A stretch of DNA of 64,000 bases from an uncultured Kordia sp. (GTDB lineage: Bacteria > Bacteroidota > Bacteroidia > Flavobacteriales > Flavobacteriaceae), in assembly GCF_947496985.1 (NCBI RefSeq), contig NZ_CANMEZ010000009.1, forward strand, positions 124,001 to 188,000. Reading direction: 5' to 3'. The stretch's first letter is position 1; each line of letters starts with the position of its first letter. The notes below the pieces were generated by a model. It made no database searches. It was not told the origin of the DNA and saw only the letters and a list, made by a program, of their open reading frames with translations. A program made the translations under genes and the position numbers. Shown in pieces: positions 56,101 through 64,000 of the stretch.

Positions 56101-57490
56101 AATCGAAGAACTGAAAACAGTTCAAGGTGAAGATGCAGAAGGAAACTTAGCTGATATTGTAATCTCTCGTACATCAGAAATCAAAATTATTGATAAGAAA
56201 ACTGGAATTACTTTAAGTACAAATAACATTCCTTACGGATCTACTATTTTTGTTAAGAGTGGAGATGTGATCAAGCAGGATCAAGCTATTTGTCAATGGG
56301 ATCCATATAATGGTGTAATTATCTCTGAATTTGCTGGGAAAATTCAATACGAAAACATCGAACAAGGTGTTACTTTCCAAGTAGAGATTGATGAGCAAAC
56401 AGGATTCCAAGAAAAAGTAATTTCTGAATCAAGAAATAAAAAATTAATTCCAACACTTCAAATTTTAGATAGTAAAGGAGAAGTACAACGTTCATATAAC
56501 TTACCTGTAGGTTCTCACTTAATGGTAGATGACAGTGAAAAGATTAAAGTTGGTAAAATTTTAGTGAAAATTCCACGTAAATCTGCAAAATCAGGAGATA
56601 TTACAGGAGGTTTACCACGTGTAACAGAATTATTTGAAGCACGTAACCCTTCTAACCCAGCGGTTGTGTCTGAGATTGACGGAGTTGTATCTTTTGGAAA
56701 AATCAAAAGAGGTAATCGTGAAATCATTGTTGAGTCTAAATTTGGAGATGTAAGAAAGTATTTAGTAAAACTTTCAAACCAAATCTTAGTACAAGAAAAT
56801 GATTATGTACGTGCGGGAATGCCACTTTCAGACGGTTCTATTACACCAAATGATATTTTAAATATCAAAGGACCATCTGCAGTACAACAATACTTAGTAA
56901 ATGAAGTACAAGAAGTATATCGTTTACAAGGTGTGAAAATTAATGACAAGCACTTCGAAGTAATTGTTCGTCAAATGATGCGTAAAGTAAGAATTGGAGA
57001 TCCTGGGGATACAATCTTCTTAGAAAACCAATTAATTCATAAATCTGATTTCATCAGAGAGAATGATAACCTTTACGGTCAAAAAGTGATTGAAGACGCA
57101 GGTGAATCGGAAAACTTTAAAGCAGGACAAATTGTTTCTCCAAGAGAATTAAGAGACGAGAATTCTGTATTAAGAAGAGCTGATAAGCAATTAATAACTG
57201 CAAGAGATATTGTTCCGGCAACGGCAACACCAATCTTACAAGGTATTACAAGAGCTTCATTACAGACGAAATCATTTATCTCAGCAGCATCGTTCCAGGA
57301 AACAACAAAAGTACTGAATGAAGCAGCCGTAAGTGGTAAAGTTGATGCATTAGAAGGATTAAAAGAAAATGTAATTGTTGGGCATAAAATACCAGCAGGA
57401 ACGGGAATGCGTAAGTATGATGATATTATTGTAGGATCAAGAGAAGAATACAATGAAATTATGGCTGCTAAGCATGAAATTAACTTTTAA
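53192..57490 (+). CDS. rpoC: RNA polymerase subunit beta'
   Basis: The 1,432-residue protein is full length. It has the N-terminal zinc ribbon [20 protein letters not shown], the catalytic [14 protein letters not shown] (Mg-binding Asp477, 479 and 481), the bridge-helix region and the C-terminal segments near [11 protein letters not shown]. It begins 69 bp after rpoB and ends 3 bp before a DUF3467 gene. Confidence 0.99.
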   Translation: MARNKDKNTVKRFNKISIGLASPESILAASKGEVLKPETINYRTHKPERDGLFCERIFGPVKDYECACGKYKRIRYKGIVCDRCGVEVTEKKVRRDRVGHINLVVPVAHIWYFRSLPNKIGYLLGLPSKKLDMIIYYERYVVIQPGEAKNEAGEPVQKMDFLTEEEYLNILESLPQENLYLDDTDSNKFIAKMGAECLIELLSRIDLDQLSFDLRHKANNETSKQRKTEALKRLQVVESLRDANKNRENRPEWMIMKVVPVIPPELRPLVPLDGGRFATSDLNDLYRRVIIRNNRLKRLMEIKAPEVILRNEKRMLQESVDSLFDNTRKSSAVKTDSNRPLKSLSDSLKGKQGRFRQNLLGKRVDYSARSVIVVGPELKLYECGLPKNMAAELYKPFVIRKLIERGIVKTVKSAKKIIDKKEPVVWDILDNVIKGHPVLLNRAPTLHRLGIQAFQPKLIEGKAIQLHPLACTAFNADFDGDQMAVHLPLGPEAILEAQLLMLASQNILNPANGSPITVPSQDMVLGLYYMTKLRKSTPERKIKGEGLTFYSAEEVVMAYNEKKVELNASIRIRAIDFNAEGELVPQIIETTVGRVLFNQKVPAQAGYINEVLTKKSLRSIIGGILRVTDIPTTSAFLDDIKGLGYGFAFRGGLSFSLGDIIIPKEKQSLIDKANAEVDTITMNYNMGLITNNERYNQVIDKWTTTNANLTELSMKHISEDQQGFNSVYMMLDSGARGSKEQIRQLTGMRGLMAKPKKSTAGGGEIIENPILSNFKEGLSILEYFISTHGARKGLADTALKTADAGYLTRRLVDVSQDVIVNIHDCETLRGVEVKALKKNEDVVEPLKDRILGRISLHDVYNPLTEEVLVAAGEGINEEIAQAIEDSPVESVEVRSPLTCEAPKGICAKCYGRNLSTNKMVQIGEAVGVVAAQSIGEPGTQLTLRTFHMGGTASNISEENQLKAKFAGVAEIEELKTVQGEDAEGNLADIVISRTSEIKIIDKKTGITLSTNNIPYGSTIFVKSGDVIKQDQAICQWDPYNGVIISEFAGKIQYENIEQGVTFQVEIDEQTGFQEKVISESRNKKLIPTLQILDSKGEVQRSYNLPVGSHLMVDDSEKIKVGKILVKIPRKSAKSGDITGGLPRVTELFEARNPSNPAVVSEIDGVVSFGKIKRGNREIIVESKFGDVRKYLVKLSNQILVQENDYVRAGMPLSDGSITPNDILNIKGPSAVQQYLVNEVQEVYRLQGVKINDKHFEVIVRQMMRKVRIGDPGDTIFLENQLIHKSDFIRENDNLYGQKVIEDAGESENFKAGQIVSPRELRDENSVLRRADKQLITARDIVPATATPILQGITRASLQTKSFISAASFQETTKVLNEAAVSGKVDALEGLKENVIVGHKIPAGTGMRKYDDIIVGSREEYNEIMAAKHEINF

Positions 57491-57493
57491 TAC

Positions 57494-57802
57494 ATGAGCG
57501 ACAAAGCAAACGAAAAGCAAATCAATATTGAGTTAGATGATGCTACAGCAGAAGGTATTTATACCAACTTAGCAATCATCAATCACTCACCATCAGAATT
57601 TGTAGTAGATTTTGTAAACATTATGCCTGGGAGACCAAAGGCGAAAGTGAAATCTAGAATTATATTAACGCCGCAACATGCAAAACGATTAATGAAAGCA
57701 TTAGGTGAAAATATACATCGCTTTGAAAAAGCTCATGGACAAATCACAGATTTTGAACAACCTCCAATTCCAATGAATTTTGGACCCACTGGAGAAGCTT
57801 AA
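57494..57802 (+). CDS. DUF3467 family protein
   Basis: The 102-residue protein has NIELDDATAEGIYTNLAIIN and FVVDFVNIMPGRPKAKVKSRIILTPQHAKR. The DUF3467 family is widely found next to rpoC in Bacteroidota, but its function is unknown. The 3-bp spacing to rpoC suggests co-transcription and possible translational coupling. A terminator follows at once. Confidence 0.93.
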   Translation: MSDKANEKQINIELDDATAEGIYTNLAIINHSPSEFVVDFVNIMPGRPKAKVKSRIILTPQHAKRLMKALGENIHRFEKAHGQITDFEQPPIPMNFGPTGEA

Positions 57803-57805
57803 TAT

Positions 57806-57838
57806 AAAAAACCTCAATTTTCGAATTGAGGTTTTTTT
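57806..57838 (+). terminator. Terminator of the rpoBC operon
   Basis: AACCTCAATT and AATTGAGGTT pair with a TTCG tetraloop, flanked by A and T tracts. It is 4 bp after the DUF3467 stop. Confidence 0.93.
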
Positions 57839-57936
57839 AATTTTCAGAGCATTTAAAAAATCTATTTGAATTTGTTTTAAAATAGTTTTTAGTTATTTTT
57901 CAAGAAAATAGACTCTCATAATTTGTTTTTAAAGCA

Positions 57937-57974
57937 TAAAAAAAAGACGTCAATATAGTTTGACGTCTTTTTTG
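57937..57974 (-). terminator. prfC terminator
   Basis: GACGTCAA (57946-57953) and TTGACGTC (57960-57967) pair and are flanked by A and T tracts on both sides. It lies 74 bp beyond the prfC stop on the minus strand and may work in both directions. The surrounding 57839-58047 DNA is AT-rich and shows no gene. Confidence 0.85.
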
Positions 57975-58047
57975 TAATAATATCTTAAAAGTCTTTAAAA
58001 TTCTTTTTTACGATTAATTTTTAAATGTCTTTATTTTTAATCATTTA

Positions 58048-59634
58048 TTAATATTCACTTGTAAAGTGGAATTTAATACTAGGATATTTCTGCTGTGTCA
58101 TCTGTAATGAAAAAGAAGAATCTGCTAAAAAGACCAATTTATTTTCTTTATCACGTGCCAAGAATTTTTGCTTTACACGTTTAAAATCTAAAAATTCTTG
58201 ATCTTTTTCGTTGTCAACTTCTACCCAACACGCTTTATGTACATTCAAATTTTCATAGGTACACTTAGCTCCATATTCATGCTCTAATCGATATTGAATT
58301 ACTTCATATTGAAGAGCCCCAACAGTTCCTATAATTTTTCTTCCGTTTAAGTCTAAAGTAAATAATTGCGCAACTCCTTCATCCATTAGCTGTGTAATTC
58401 CTTTTCCTAACTGTTTGGATTTCATTGGGTCAGCGTTATTGATGTATCTAAAATGCTCAGGCGAAAAACTTGGAACACCTTTATAATTCATTTTTTCTCC
58501 AGCAGTTAATGTATCACCAATTTTGAAATTTCCAGTATCATGCAAACCAACAATATCTCCAGGGAATGACTCGTCTACAATCTGTTTTTTCTCAGCAAAA
58601 AAAGCATTTGGACTTGAAAACTTTAACTTTTTGTCTAGTCGAACATGAAGATACGGTGTGTTTCGTTTAAAAACTCCTGAAACAATTTTAATAAAAGCAA
58701 GTCTATCTCTATGTTTTGGATCCATATTGGCATGAATCTTAAATACAAAGCCTGAAAAATCCTTTTCATTTGGATGTACTAAACGCGTGTCAGAGTCTTT
58801 GGCTAAAGGAGTAGGAGCAATTTCAACAAAACAGTCTAATAGTTCTCTCACTCCAAAATTATTCAAAGCTGAACCGAAAAAGACAGGTTGTAACTCACCT
58901 TTTAAATACGCGTCTCTATCAAATTTTGGGTACACTTCATATACTAATTCAAGTTCTTCACGTAAAGTTTCTGCGGAAGTTTCTCCAATATATGTTTCTA
59001 ATTCAGGATTGTTAACGTCTTCAAAATGAATAGCTTCAGAAATAGTTTGTTTGTTTTCTCCAGTAAATAAATTAATATTTCTTTCCCAAACATTATAAAT
59101 ACCTTTAAAGTCGTAGCCCATTCCAATAGGAAAACTCAAAGGTGTAACACGTAAACCAAGTTTTTGTTCTACTTCATCTAATAAGTCAAAAGCATCTTTT
59201 CCTTCTCTATCCAACTTATTGATAAAAACAATAATAGGAATCTTTCGCATGCGACAAACGGAAACTAATTTTTCAGTCTGTTCCTCTACACCTTTAGCAA
59301 CATCAATTACTACAATAACGCTATCTACAGCACTTAAAGTTCGGAAAGTATCTTCAGCAAAATCCTTATGACCTGGAGTGTCTAAAATGTTGATTTTCTT
59401 ATCTTTGTAAATAAAGGCAAGTACGGAAGTTGCTACAGAAATTCCTCTCTGACGTTCAATTTCCATAAAGTCACTTGTAGCTCCTTTTTTAATCTTATTA
59501 TTTTTTACAGCTCCAGCTTCCTGAATAGCTCCACCAAAAAGTAAAAGCTTTTCTGTTAAGGTTGTTTTACCAGCATCTGGATGCGATATAATTCCAAAAG
59601 TTCTTCGTTTATCTATTTCTTGTTGTATGCTCAT
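58048..59634 (-). CDS. prfC: Peptide chain release factor 3
   Basis: RF3 is a GTPase that recycles RF1/RF2 from the ribosome after release. The 528-residue protein shows P-loop HPDAGKTTLTEK, DTPGHKDFAEDT, NKLDREGKD and the characteristic C-terminal CTYENLNVHKACWVEV region. It is about as long as E. coli RF3. It is transcribed alone from the opposite strand of the rpo operon. Confidence 0.96.
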   Translation of the reverse strand: MSIQQEIDKRRTFGIISHPDAGKTTLTEKLLLFGGAIQEAGAVKNNKIKKGATSDFMEIERQRGISVATSVLAFIYKDKKINILDTPGHKDFAEDTFRTLSAVDSVIVVIDVAKGVEEQTEKLVSVCRMRKIPIIVFINKLDREGKDAFDLLDEVEQKLGLRVTPLSFPIGMGYDFKGIYNVWERNINLFTGENKQTISEAIHFEDVNNPELETYIGETSAETLREELELVYEVYPKFDRDAYLKGELQPVFFGSALNNFGVRELLDCFVEIAPTPLAKDSDTRLVHPNEKDFSGFVFKIHANMDPKHRDRLAFIKIVSGVFKRNTPYLHVRLDKKLKFSSPNAFFAEKKQIVDESFPGDIVGLHDTGNFKIGDTLTAGEKMNYKGVPSFSPEHFRYINNADPMKSKQLGKGITQLMDEGVAQLFTLDLNGRKIIGTVGALQYEVIQYRLEHEYGAKCTYENLNVHKACWVEVDNEKDQEFLDFKRVKQKFLARDKENKLVFLADSSFSLQMTQQKYPSIKFHFTSEY

Positions 59635-59654
59635 TGCAAGTATTTAATAGTGAG

Positions 59655-59662
59655 CAAAAATA
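59655..59662 (-). promoter_or_regulatory. -7 box of prfC
   Basis: The minus strand reads TATTTTTG, matching TAnnTTTG, 20 bp before the prfC ATG. The rest of the 285-bp gap to the next gene is AT-rich. A second possible box, TACATTTG, lies at 59851-59858 on the plus strand, 61 bp before the following gene. Confidence 0.45.
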
Positions 59663-59919
59663 TCACTTTTAAATCAAATAAAAACATAAACTTAATAACA
59701 AGTTTATTTTAGAATAATGCATTTTTTTAACAAAAAAAGAGAGATTATTTCAAAAAAAACAAGCTAAACACTTGAACGAAAAAAGCTTGCATTTTAACGA
59801 AAATCAAATCCTTTTGTGTGTATTGCTACTTAAATGTAGGTGTCAGTCATTACATTTGTTACAATCTGTTAAGAAAATAAACTAGTCATTTATTCCTTAG
59901 CCGCCTTAAAAATACTCGA

Positions 59920-60768
59920 ATGAACAACACTACTTTTGATGTGCTGTTGAGATCCAAAGTCTCAAACAGTGCTTCTATTGTTATACTTATTCTTAAAAGG
60001 CTTTCTCCTGCTTTTGTGATGTGGTTATGTATACTACAATCACAAAACTCATTTGCACAAGAAAAAACAATCTACGATGTGCAAGATTTAAAATTAGATG
60101 AAACCACAGCAGATGGTATCATTTCTTTCCAAAAAATAGTGCCACATCTTACAGGTGTAGCTAAACTCAGAAAACATGTATACGAAAATCAAGAGCTGTA
60201 TCCTATGGAGCAAAAAGCGATTGAAACAAGTAGAGATAAAAAACATGAAGCTCATAAACGTTGGGAAAGATATATGCGTAAACTCCCTGTATCTGTCTAT
60301 TTAGTAGATGATATGCAAAACTATATCACAGTCACAACAAGTATAAGTGATCGCTTAACAGTCTGTGAAAAGTTTAATGACCAATTAGCACTTAAAATTG
60401 AAAACAAAAACGACTATCCAATAAGCGCAGAAATTGAGCTTGATGCGGGACAACTTGTGAATTTTCCAAAAGCAAGTAATGAAGTCGAAAAAATATTCAA
60501 TAAAAAACAAAAAATAGCTTTCAATTACATAGGTAATGGTAGAGCTACCTTTAGTTTACCTGCAAATTCAAAACTAACTGTCAACTTACCTATAGTGTAC
60601 AGTTGCGATGGTAAAAAAGGAAAAACAATAAAACAACTAAACAACCAAATCTTGATAAATCATAAGATTAATCTTGTCGGGTACATTTATAACGAAGAAA
60701 AGAAGGAGCTATACAGAGTAACTTCTATTCCAGTTACGACCTCAAGTATTAAACTTATCTATCTATAA
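59920..60768 (+). CDS. Secreted hypothetical protein
   Basis: The 282-residue protein has an N-terminal signal segment ending NSFAQ (cleavage about residue 47, unusually far in, so a later Met such as residue 34 may be the true start). The rest has a helical part (about 60-120, Lys-rich), then a beta-sandwich-like domain with KLTVNLPIVYSCDGKKGK. I do not recognise the family. It is 17 bp upstream of the large surface protein gene, so the two are probably co-expressed and may be partners. Confidence 0.7.
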   Translation: MNNTTFDVLLRSKVSNSASIVILILKRLSPAFVMWLCILQSQNSFAQEKTIYDVQDLKLDETTADGIISFQKIVPHLTGVAKLRKHVYENQELYPMEQKAIETSRDKKHEAHKRWERYMRKLPVSVYLVDDMQNYITVTTSISDRLTVCEKFNDQLALKIENKNDYPISAEIELDAGQLVNFPKASNEVEKIFNKKQKIAFNYIGNGRATFSLPANSKLTVNLPIVYSCDGKKGKTIKQLNNQILINHKINLVGYIYNEEKKELYRVTSIPVTTSSIKLIYL

Positions 60769-60785
60769 AATAAAGTTTCATAATT

Positions 60786-63700
60786 ATGAAAAACATTACT
60801 TCAAAAATAGTAGTAACACTTTTAGTGTCATTATTGTTTTTCTTTAGCGCTAATGCACAAAATATATCCGGAGTAGTAAACACGTATACTACAGTATCAG
60901 CTGTTAGTGGAACAAGTGTTACTGTTGGAAGCAGTGCTGGTTTAGCAATCAATGATCCTGTGATGATTATTCAAATGACAGGTGTCAGTGGTGGAGGAAA
61001 TACTGGTGGAACTGATAATGGTGCAGGTAATTTTCATTTAGCTAAAATCACAAACATAGTAGGAAATACGCTAACTATTGATATAGCTGTTACGAAAACA
61101 TTTACACCAGCAACGGAAAGAGTTCAGTTAGTAGGAATTGCTAAATACACAAGTGATGTTACCGTAGTAGGAACTGTCTCGGCACAACCATGGGACGGAA
61201 CTACTGGTGGAGTAATTTTTATAGATGCATGTGATAATAATATTACATTAAACGCAGATATTAATGCTTCTGGAGATGGTTTCTTTGGAAGAAATGCAAC
61301 AGGAAACTTTGCTGTGAATAACTGTGGAGAATCGTTAGCATTATTAGCTACAGCTGATGAAAATTGGGGAACAGATCCTGTATATTTTGGGGGAGACTTT
61401 GGAGTCCCTGCGCCATTATCAGGAGGAACAGGTCGTGGTGGACACGGAGGATGTAATGCCGCACAAGGCGCACCAGATGGTGGAGCAGGAGTTGGAGGAA
61501 ATGGAGCAAATTCTACAGACATTACACTTGGTTCAGGTGGTGGTGGTGGTGGTTACGGTGGAGGAGGAACCAGTGGAGGAGCTGGAACCTTAATCTCTGG
61601 AACAGATGCCCCAGCAGCAGGAAGTGTCTTTGATGCAGCAAGTAATTTAAGATTATTTATGGGAGCTTCTGGAGGTTCAGAAGCTGAATGGGCGCCAGCT
61701 ACAGGTAATGGAGGAGGAATTGTTATAGTTCTTGCTAATAATATTACAACTGACGGATCAAACAGAAATATTGCAAGTGATGGAAATGATGGGCCAAATT
61801 CTGGTACATTTAGTTTTTTTGGAGATGCTTCTAATGTAACGGGTGGAGCTGGTGGAGCCGGATATATCGCTATACAAGCAAATTCAATAAATTCACAAGT
61901 AAGAGCATTTGCACGTGGAGGAAACGCAACAACACAAACAGGGTTAACACCAGTATTCATTGAATATGGTGGGCCAGGTGGAGGAGGATTTGTAATTAGC
62001 TCTTCTACAATAACAACAACAAATGTAAATAGTGGAAACATTCCAGTAGGTAACGGAGCAAGAGCAGGAGCTGCCGGAAGAGTTGTTACAGACGCAGGTG
62101 TTAGCACAACTTTTGCAATAGATTGCTCAAACTGTGTGGTAACTCCTAATAAAACTAACGAAACATGCAATAATAACTTATCACGTGATCGATCAGATGA
62201 TTACGTGAGTTTTGATTTAAATCCAACAGGAGTAGATTTAGGAACAACGTATACGGTGACTGCTGATAATGGAGGGGTTGTAACACCTTCAACAGGAACT
62301 TACGGATCAGCAACATCTTTTAGATTACAAGACGGATCTGCAAATAATACGTTATATACAATAACAATTACGGATGATACAACGGGAACTTGTACAACTA
62401 CAACAACTGTTCAGCAAAGTAACTGTGATATAGATTTCTGTGACTTGTCAATAGCAGGAAATGTAGATAGTGATCTAGATGGTATCGCAGATTTTTGTGA
62501 TGAAGATGACGACAATGATGGAATACTTGATACACAAGAACAATGTGGTACTGCCCCATTAACATTAAATCCAGATTCAATAGTTCGAATAGAAATAGAT
62601 TTAGATCAATTTTCAACAGAAGTAGGTTGGTCATTAGCTTCAGGTGTAAATACAATTGCTAGCGTACCTAATAATACCTATTTGACTGGAAATGTTACAG
62701 TTTCGCAAGACATAACCATTACTGAAAATGGAAGTTACTTTTTTACAATTAATGATACGTTTGGAGATGGTATTCAAGGGAATTCTTATCGAATAATTGT
62801 AGATGGAACTACGATAGTAAATAGAACATTTGGTTCGCCAACAGATACAACTACTTTTAGTCAAACAGATAACTTAAACATAAATACAATCATATCAAAC
62901 CCTTTCAGTTGTTTGTCAGATGATCCAATGGGAGATGCTGACGGCGATGGAATTATTAATTATCAAGATTCAGATTTTTGTGCGTTAAATGCAAATGGGG
63001 TATGTACAAGTTTAGATTCTGATAATGATGGAATAATCAACTCATTAGATGATGATAGTGATGATGATGGGTGTGTTGATGCATTGGAAGCAGGTCATGA
63101 TGATGATGATGATGATGGAATATTAGGAAACTCTCCAGTGACGGTTAATCCAGCAAATGGTAGAGTAACTGGTCAAGGTGGATATACAGGAACCGACTTA
63201 GCAGTAACAAATTCATCAAATACGACAGCTTGTGACTCATGTGAAATTTTAAGTGCTTCTCTTACTGCAGTATTTTGCGATGATAATGGAACACCGTCAA
63301 ATGATTCAGATGATACATTTACATTCTACATAAACCCTAATGGAAACTTATTAGGTTCAACATACAGTCTTTCAGGAGATATTACACAAGCAAATATTTC
63401 ATATAACTTACCACAGCAATTTGGACCATTTCCAATATCAGGTGGAAACGTAACGTTTACAATAACAGATGATACAGACGGTACATGTCAACTTACAAAT
63501 GTAGTAGTTACACCACCATCAACTTGTTCTAGTTCAACATTTATTGATACTGATTTTGATACAGTACAAGATAATATAGATATAGATAATGATAATGATG
63601 GAATCATAGATGATAACGAAAATGTATGTGCTACAAGACCTTTAACTGCAGGAGCTTGGGCAGGAAGTTTTCCATATACAAATACAGCAGGTGCAGTAGG

Positions 63701-64000
63701 TGTTAGTTTTAATAGTACAATTCCAGCTGGAGGATTAGTAGTATACACGCCAAATGGCACTATGTCATCAGATTCTTATTTCTCTGATGCAACAGTTGAA
63801 GGTTCAAACTCTTTAGAATTTTTATTTGCATGGGATACTTCTTCAGAATCTTTAAATGCAGCAGCTGATGATCGTGTAACAGGAACAATTACAATAACAT
63901 ACAGTCAACCAGTTTACAACCCAATAATACATATTGACAGACTTGGAGGAAACAATCAAATAGTATCAGGAAACTTTATATCAAACACTTCATTGTGGAC
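60786..64000 (+). CDS. Very large Gly-rich, TSP3-repeat surface protein (3' end outside window)
   Basis: The frame is open from ATG 60786 to the window end, at least 1,071 residues. A signal peptide (MKNITSKIVVTLLVSLLFFF, cleaved after SANA) leads into a beta-rich domain with very Gly-rich loops (GGGGGGYGGGG near 61531-61575). From about 62460 there are Asp-rich thrombospondin type 3-like repeats (DSDLDGIADFCDEDDDNDGI and similar), which bind calcium in related proteins, separated by beta-sandwich modules. It should be secreted, probably by the type IX system with a C-terminal signal beyond the window. A role in adhesion or surface structure is inference. Confidence 0.85.
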   Translation, partial: MKNITSKIVVTLLVSLLFFFSANAQNISGVVNTYTTVSAVSGTSVTVGSSAGLAINDPVMIIQMTGVSGGGNTGGTDNGAGNFHLAKITNIVGNTLTIDIAVTKTFTPATERVQLVGIAKYTSDVTVVGTVSAQPWDGTTGGVIFIDACDNNITLNADINASGDGFFGRNATGNFAVNNCGESLALLATADENWGTDPVYFGGDFGVPAPLSGGTGRGGHGGCNAAQGAPDGGAGVGGNGANSTDITLGSGGGGGGYGGGGTSGGAGTLISGTDAPAAGSVFDAASNLRLFMGASGGSEAEWAPATGNGGGIVIVLANNITTDGSNRNIASDGNDGPNSGTFSFFGDASNVTGGAGGAGYIAIQANSINSQVRAFARGGNATTQTGLTPVFIEYGGPGGGGFVISSSTITTTNVNSGNIPVGNGARAGAAGRVVTDAGVSTTFAIDCSNCVVTPNKTNETCNNNLSRDRSDDYVSFDLNPTGVDLGTTYTVTADNGGVVTPSTGTYGSATSFRLQDGSANNTLYTITITDDTTGTCTTTTTVQQSNCDIDFCDLSIAGNVDSDLDGIADFCDEDDDNDGILDTQEQCGTAPLTLNPDSIVRIEIDLDQFSTEVGWSLASGVNTIASVPNNTYLTGNVTVSQDITITENGSYFFTINDTFGDGIQGNSYRIIVDGTTIVNRTFGSPTDTTTFSQTDNLNINTIISNPFSCLSDDPMGDADGDGIINYQDSDFCALNANGVCTSLDSDNDGIINSLDDDSDDDGCVDALEAGHDDDDDDGILGNSPVTVNPANGRVTGQGGYTGTDLAVTNSSNTTACDSCEILSASLTAVFCDDNGTPSNDSDDTFTFYINPNGNLLGSTYSLSGDITQANISYNLPQQFGPFPISGGNVTFTITDDTDGTCQLTNVVVTPPSTCSSSTFIDTDFDTVQDNIDIDNDNDGIIDDNENVCATRPLTAGAWAGSFPYTNTAGAVGVSFNSTIPAGGLVVYTPNGTMSSDSYFSDATVEGSNSLEFLFAWDTSSESLNAAADDRVTGTITITYSQPVYNPIIHIDRLGGNNQIVSGNFISNTSLW

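Noticed and set aside
61124-62170. Long minus-strand open frames with Pro/Ala-rich translations
   Set aside because: They are antisense to the Gly-rich region of the large surface protein. Gly codons GGN read as Pro/Ala-type codons on the other strand, and these frames have no start context or family sequence.

Overview
The window is a low-GC chromosomal segment of a marine-type Flavobacteriaceae bacterium (Bacteroidota). The evidence is the gliding/type IX secretion C-terminal domain on a 1,093-residue surface protein, DUF1800/DUF1501 and DUF2851 genes, DUF3467 directly behind rpoC, promoter boxes of the TAnnTTTG type, and almost no Shine-Dalgarno sequences except one perfect site before rpsU. 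A Kordia-like genus would fit, but the sequence alone cannot prove it.

Layout. 1-3.4 kb: two overlapping hybrid histidine kinases, the first cut by the window edge. 3.4-6.7 kb: coaD and ddl on the minus strand, divergent from a PASTA membrane protein and an RluD-type pseudouridine synthase. 6.7-12.6 kb: small accessory genes (XRE regulator, three unknowns, an HxlR regulator with no usable start codon) and a large type B-sorted secreted protein. 12.8-18.6 kb: VOC protein, YaaA, TPR protein, a uracil-DNA glycosylase-like protein carrying a repeat insertion inside its reading frame, RlmF and a DUF885 lipoprotein. 18.6-26.6 kb: a complete trp operon in the order trpL-E-G-D-C-F-orphan-B-A (minus strand), with a leader peptide holding three consecutive Trp codons and a terminator. 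The operon is studded with palindromic repeats, one of them in frame inside trpF, and holds a broken GIY-YIG nuclease gene between two 32-bp direct repeats. 26.6-28.2 kb: YceI, MarR and an unknown. 28.3-34 kb: DUF1800/DUF1501 pair plus a thioredoxin/rhodanese redox cluster. 34-42.4 kb: DUF2851, PspC-like protein, K+ channel, AGCS symporter, HhH protein, acyl-CoA dehydrogenase, and an alpha-amylase lipoprotein behind an 18-bp perfect palindrome.

42.6-57.8 kb is the core information-processing block: rpsU, xer recombinase, hpf, four tRNAs (Thr, Tyr, Gly, Thr), tuf, tRNA-Trp, secE, nusG, rplK, rplA, rplJ, rplL, rpoB, rpoC and a DUF3467 gene, with several clear promoters, terminators and an rplL-rpoB hairpin. 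prfC follows on the minus strand. The window ends in a secreted protein and the start of a very large Gly-rich, TSP3-repeat surface protein that runs off the edge.

The most interesting material is in the trp operon: a textbook three-state attenuator, a translationally coupled orphan gene between trpF and trpB, and a dense population of palindromic elements next to a decayed GIY-YIG nuclease. These elements also enter coding sequences without breaking them, and may be a mobile repeat system.
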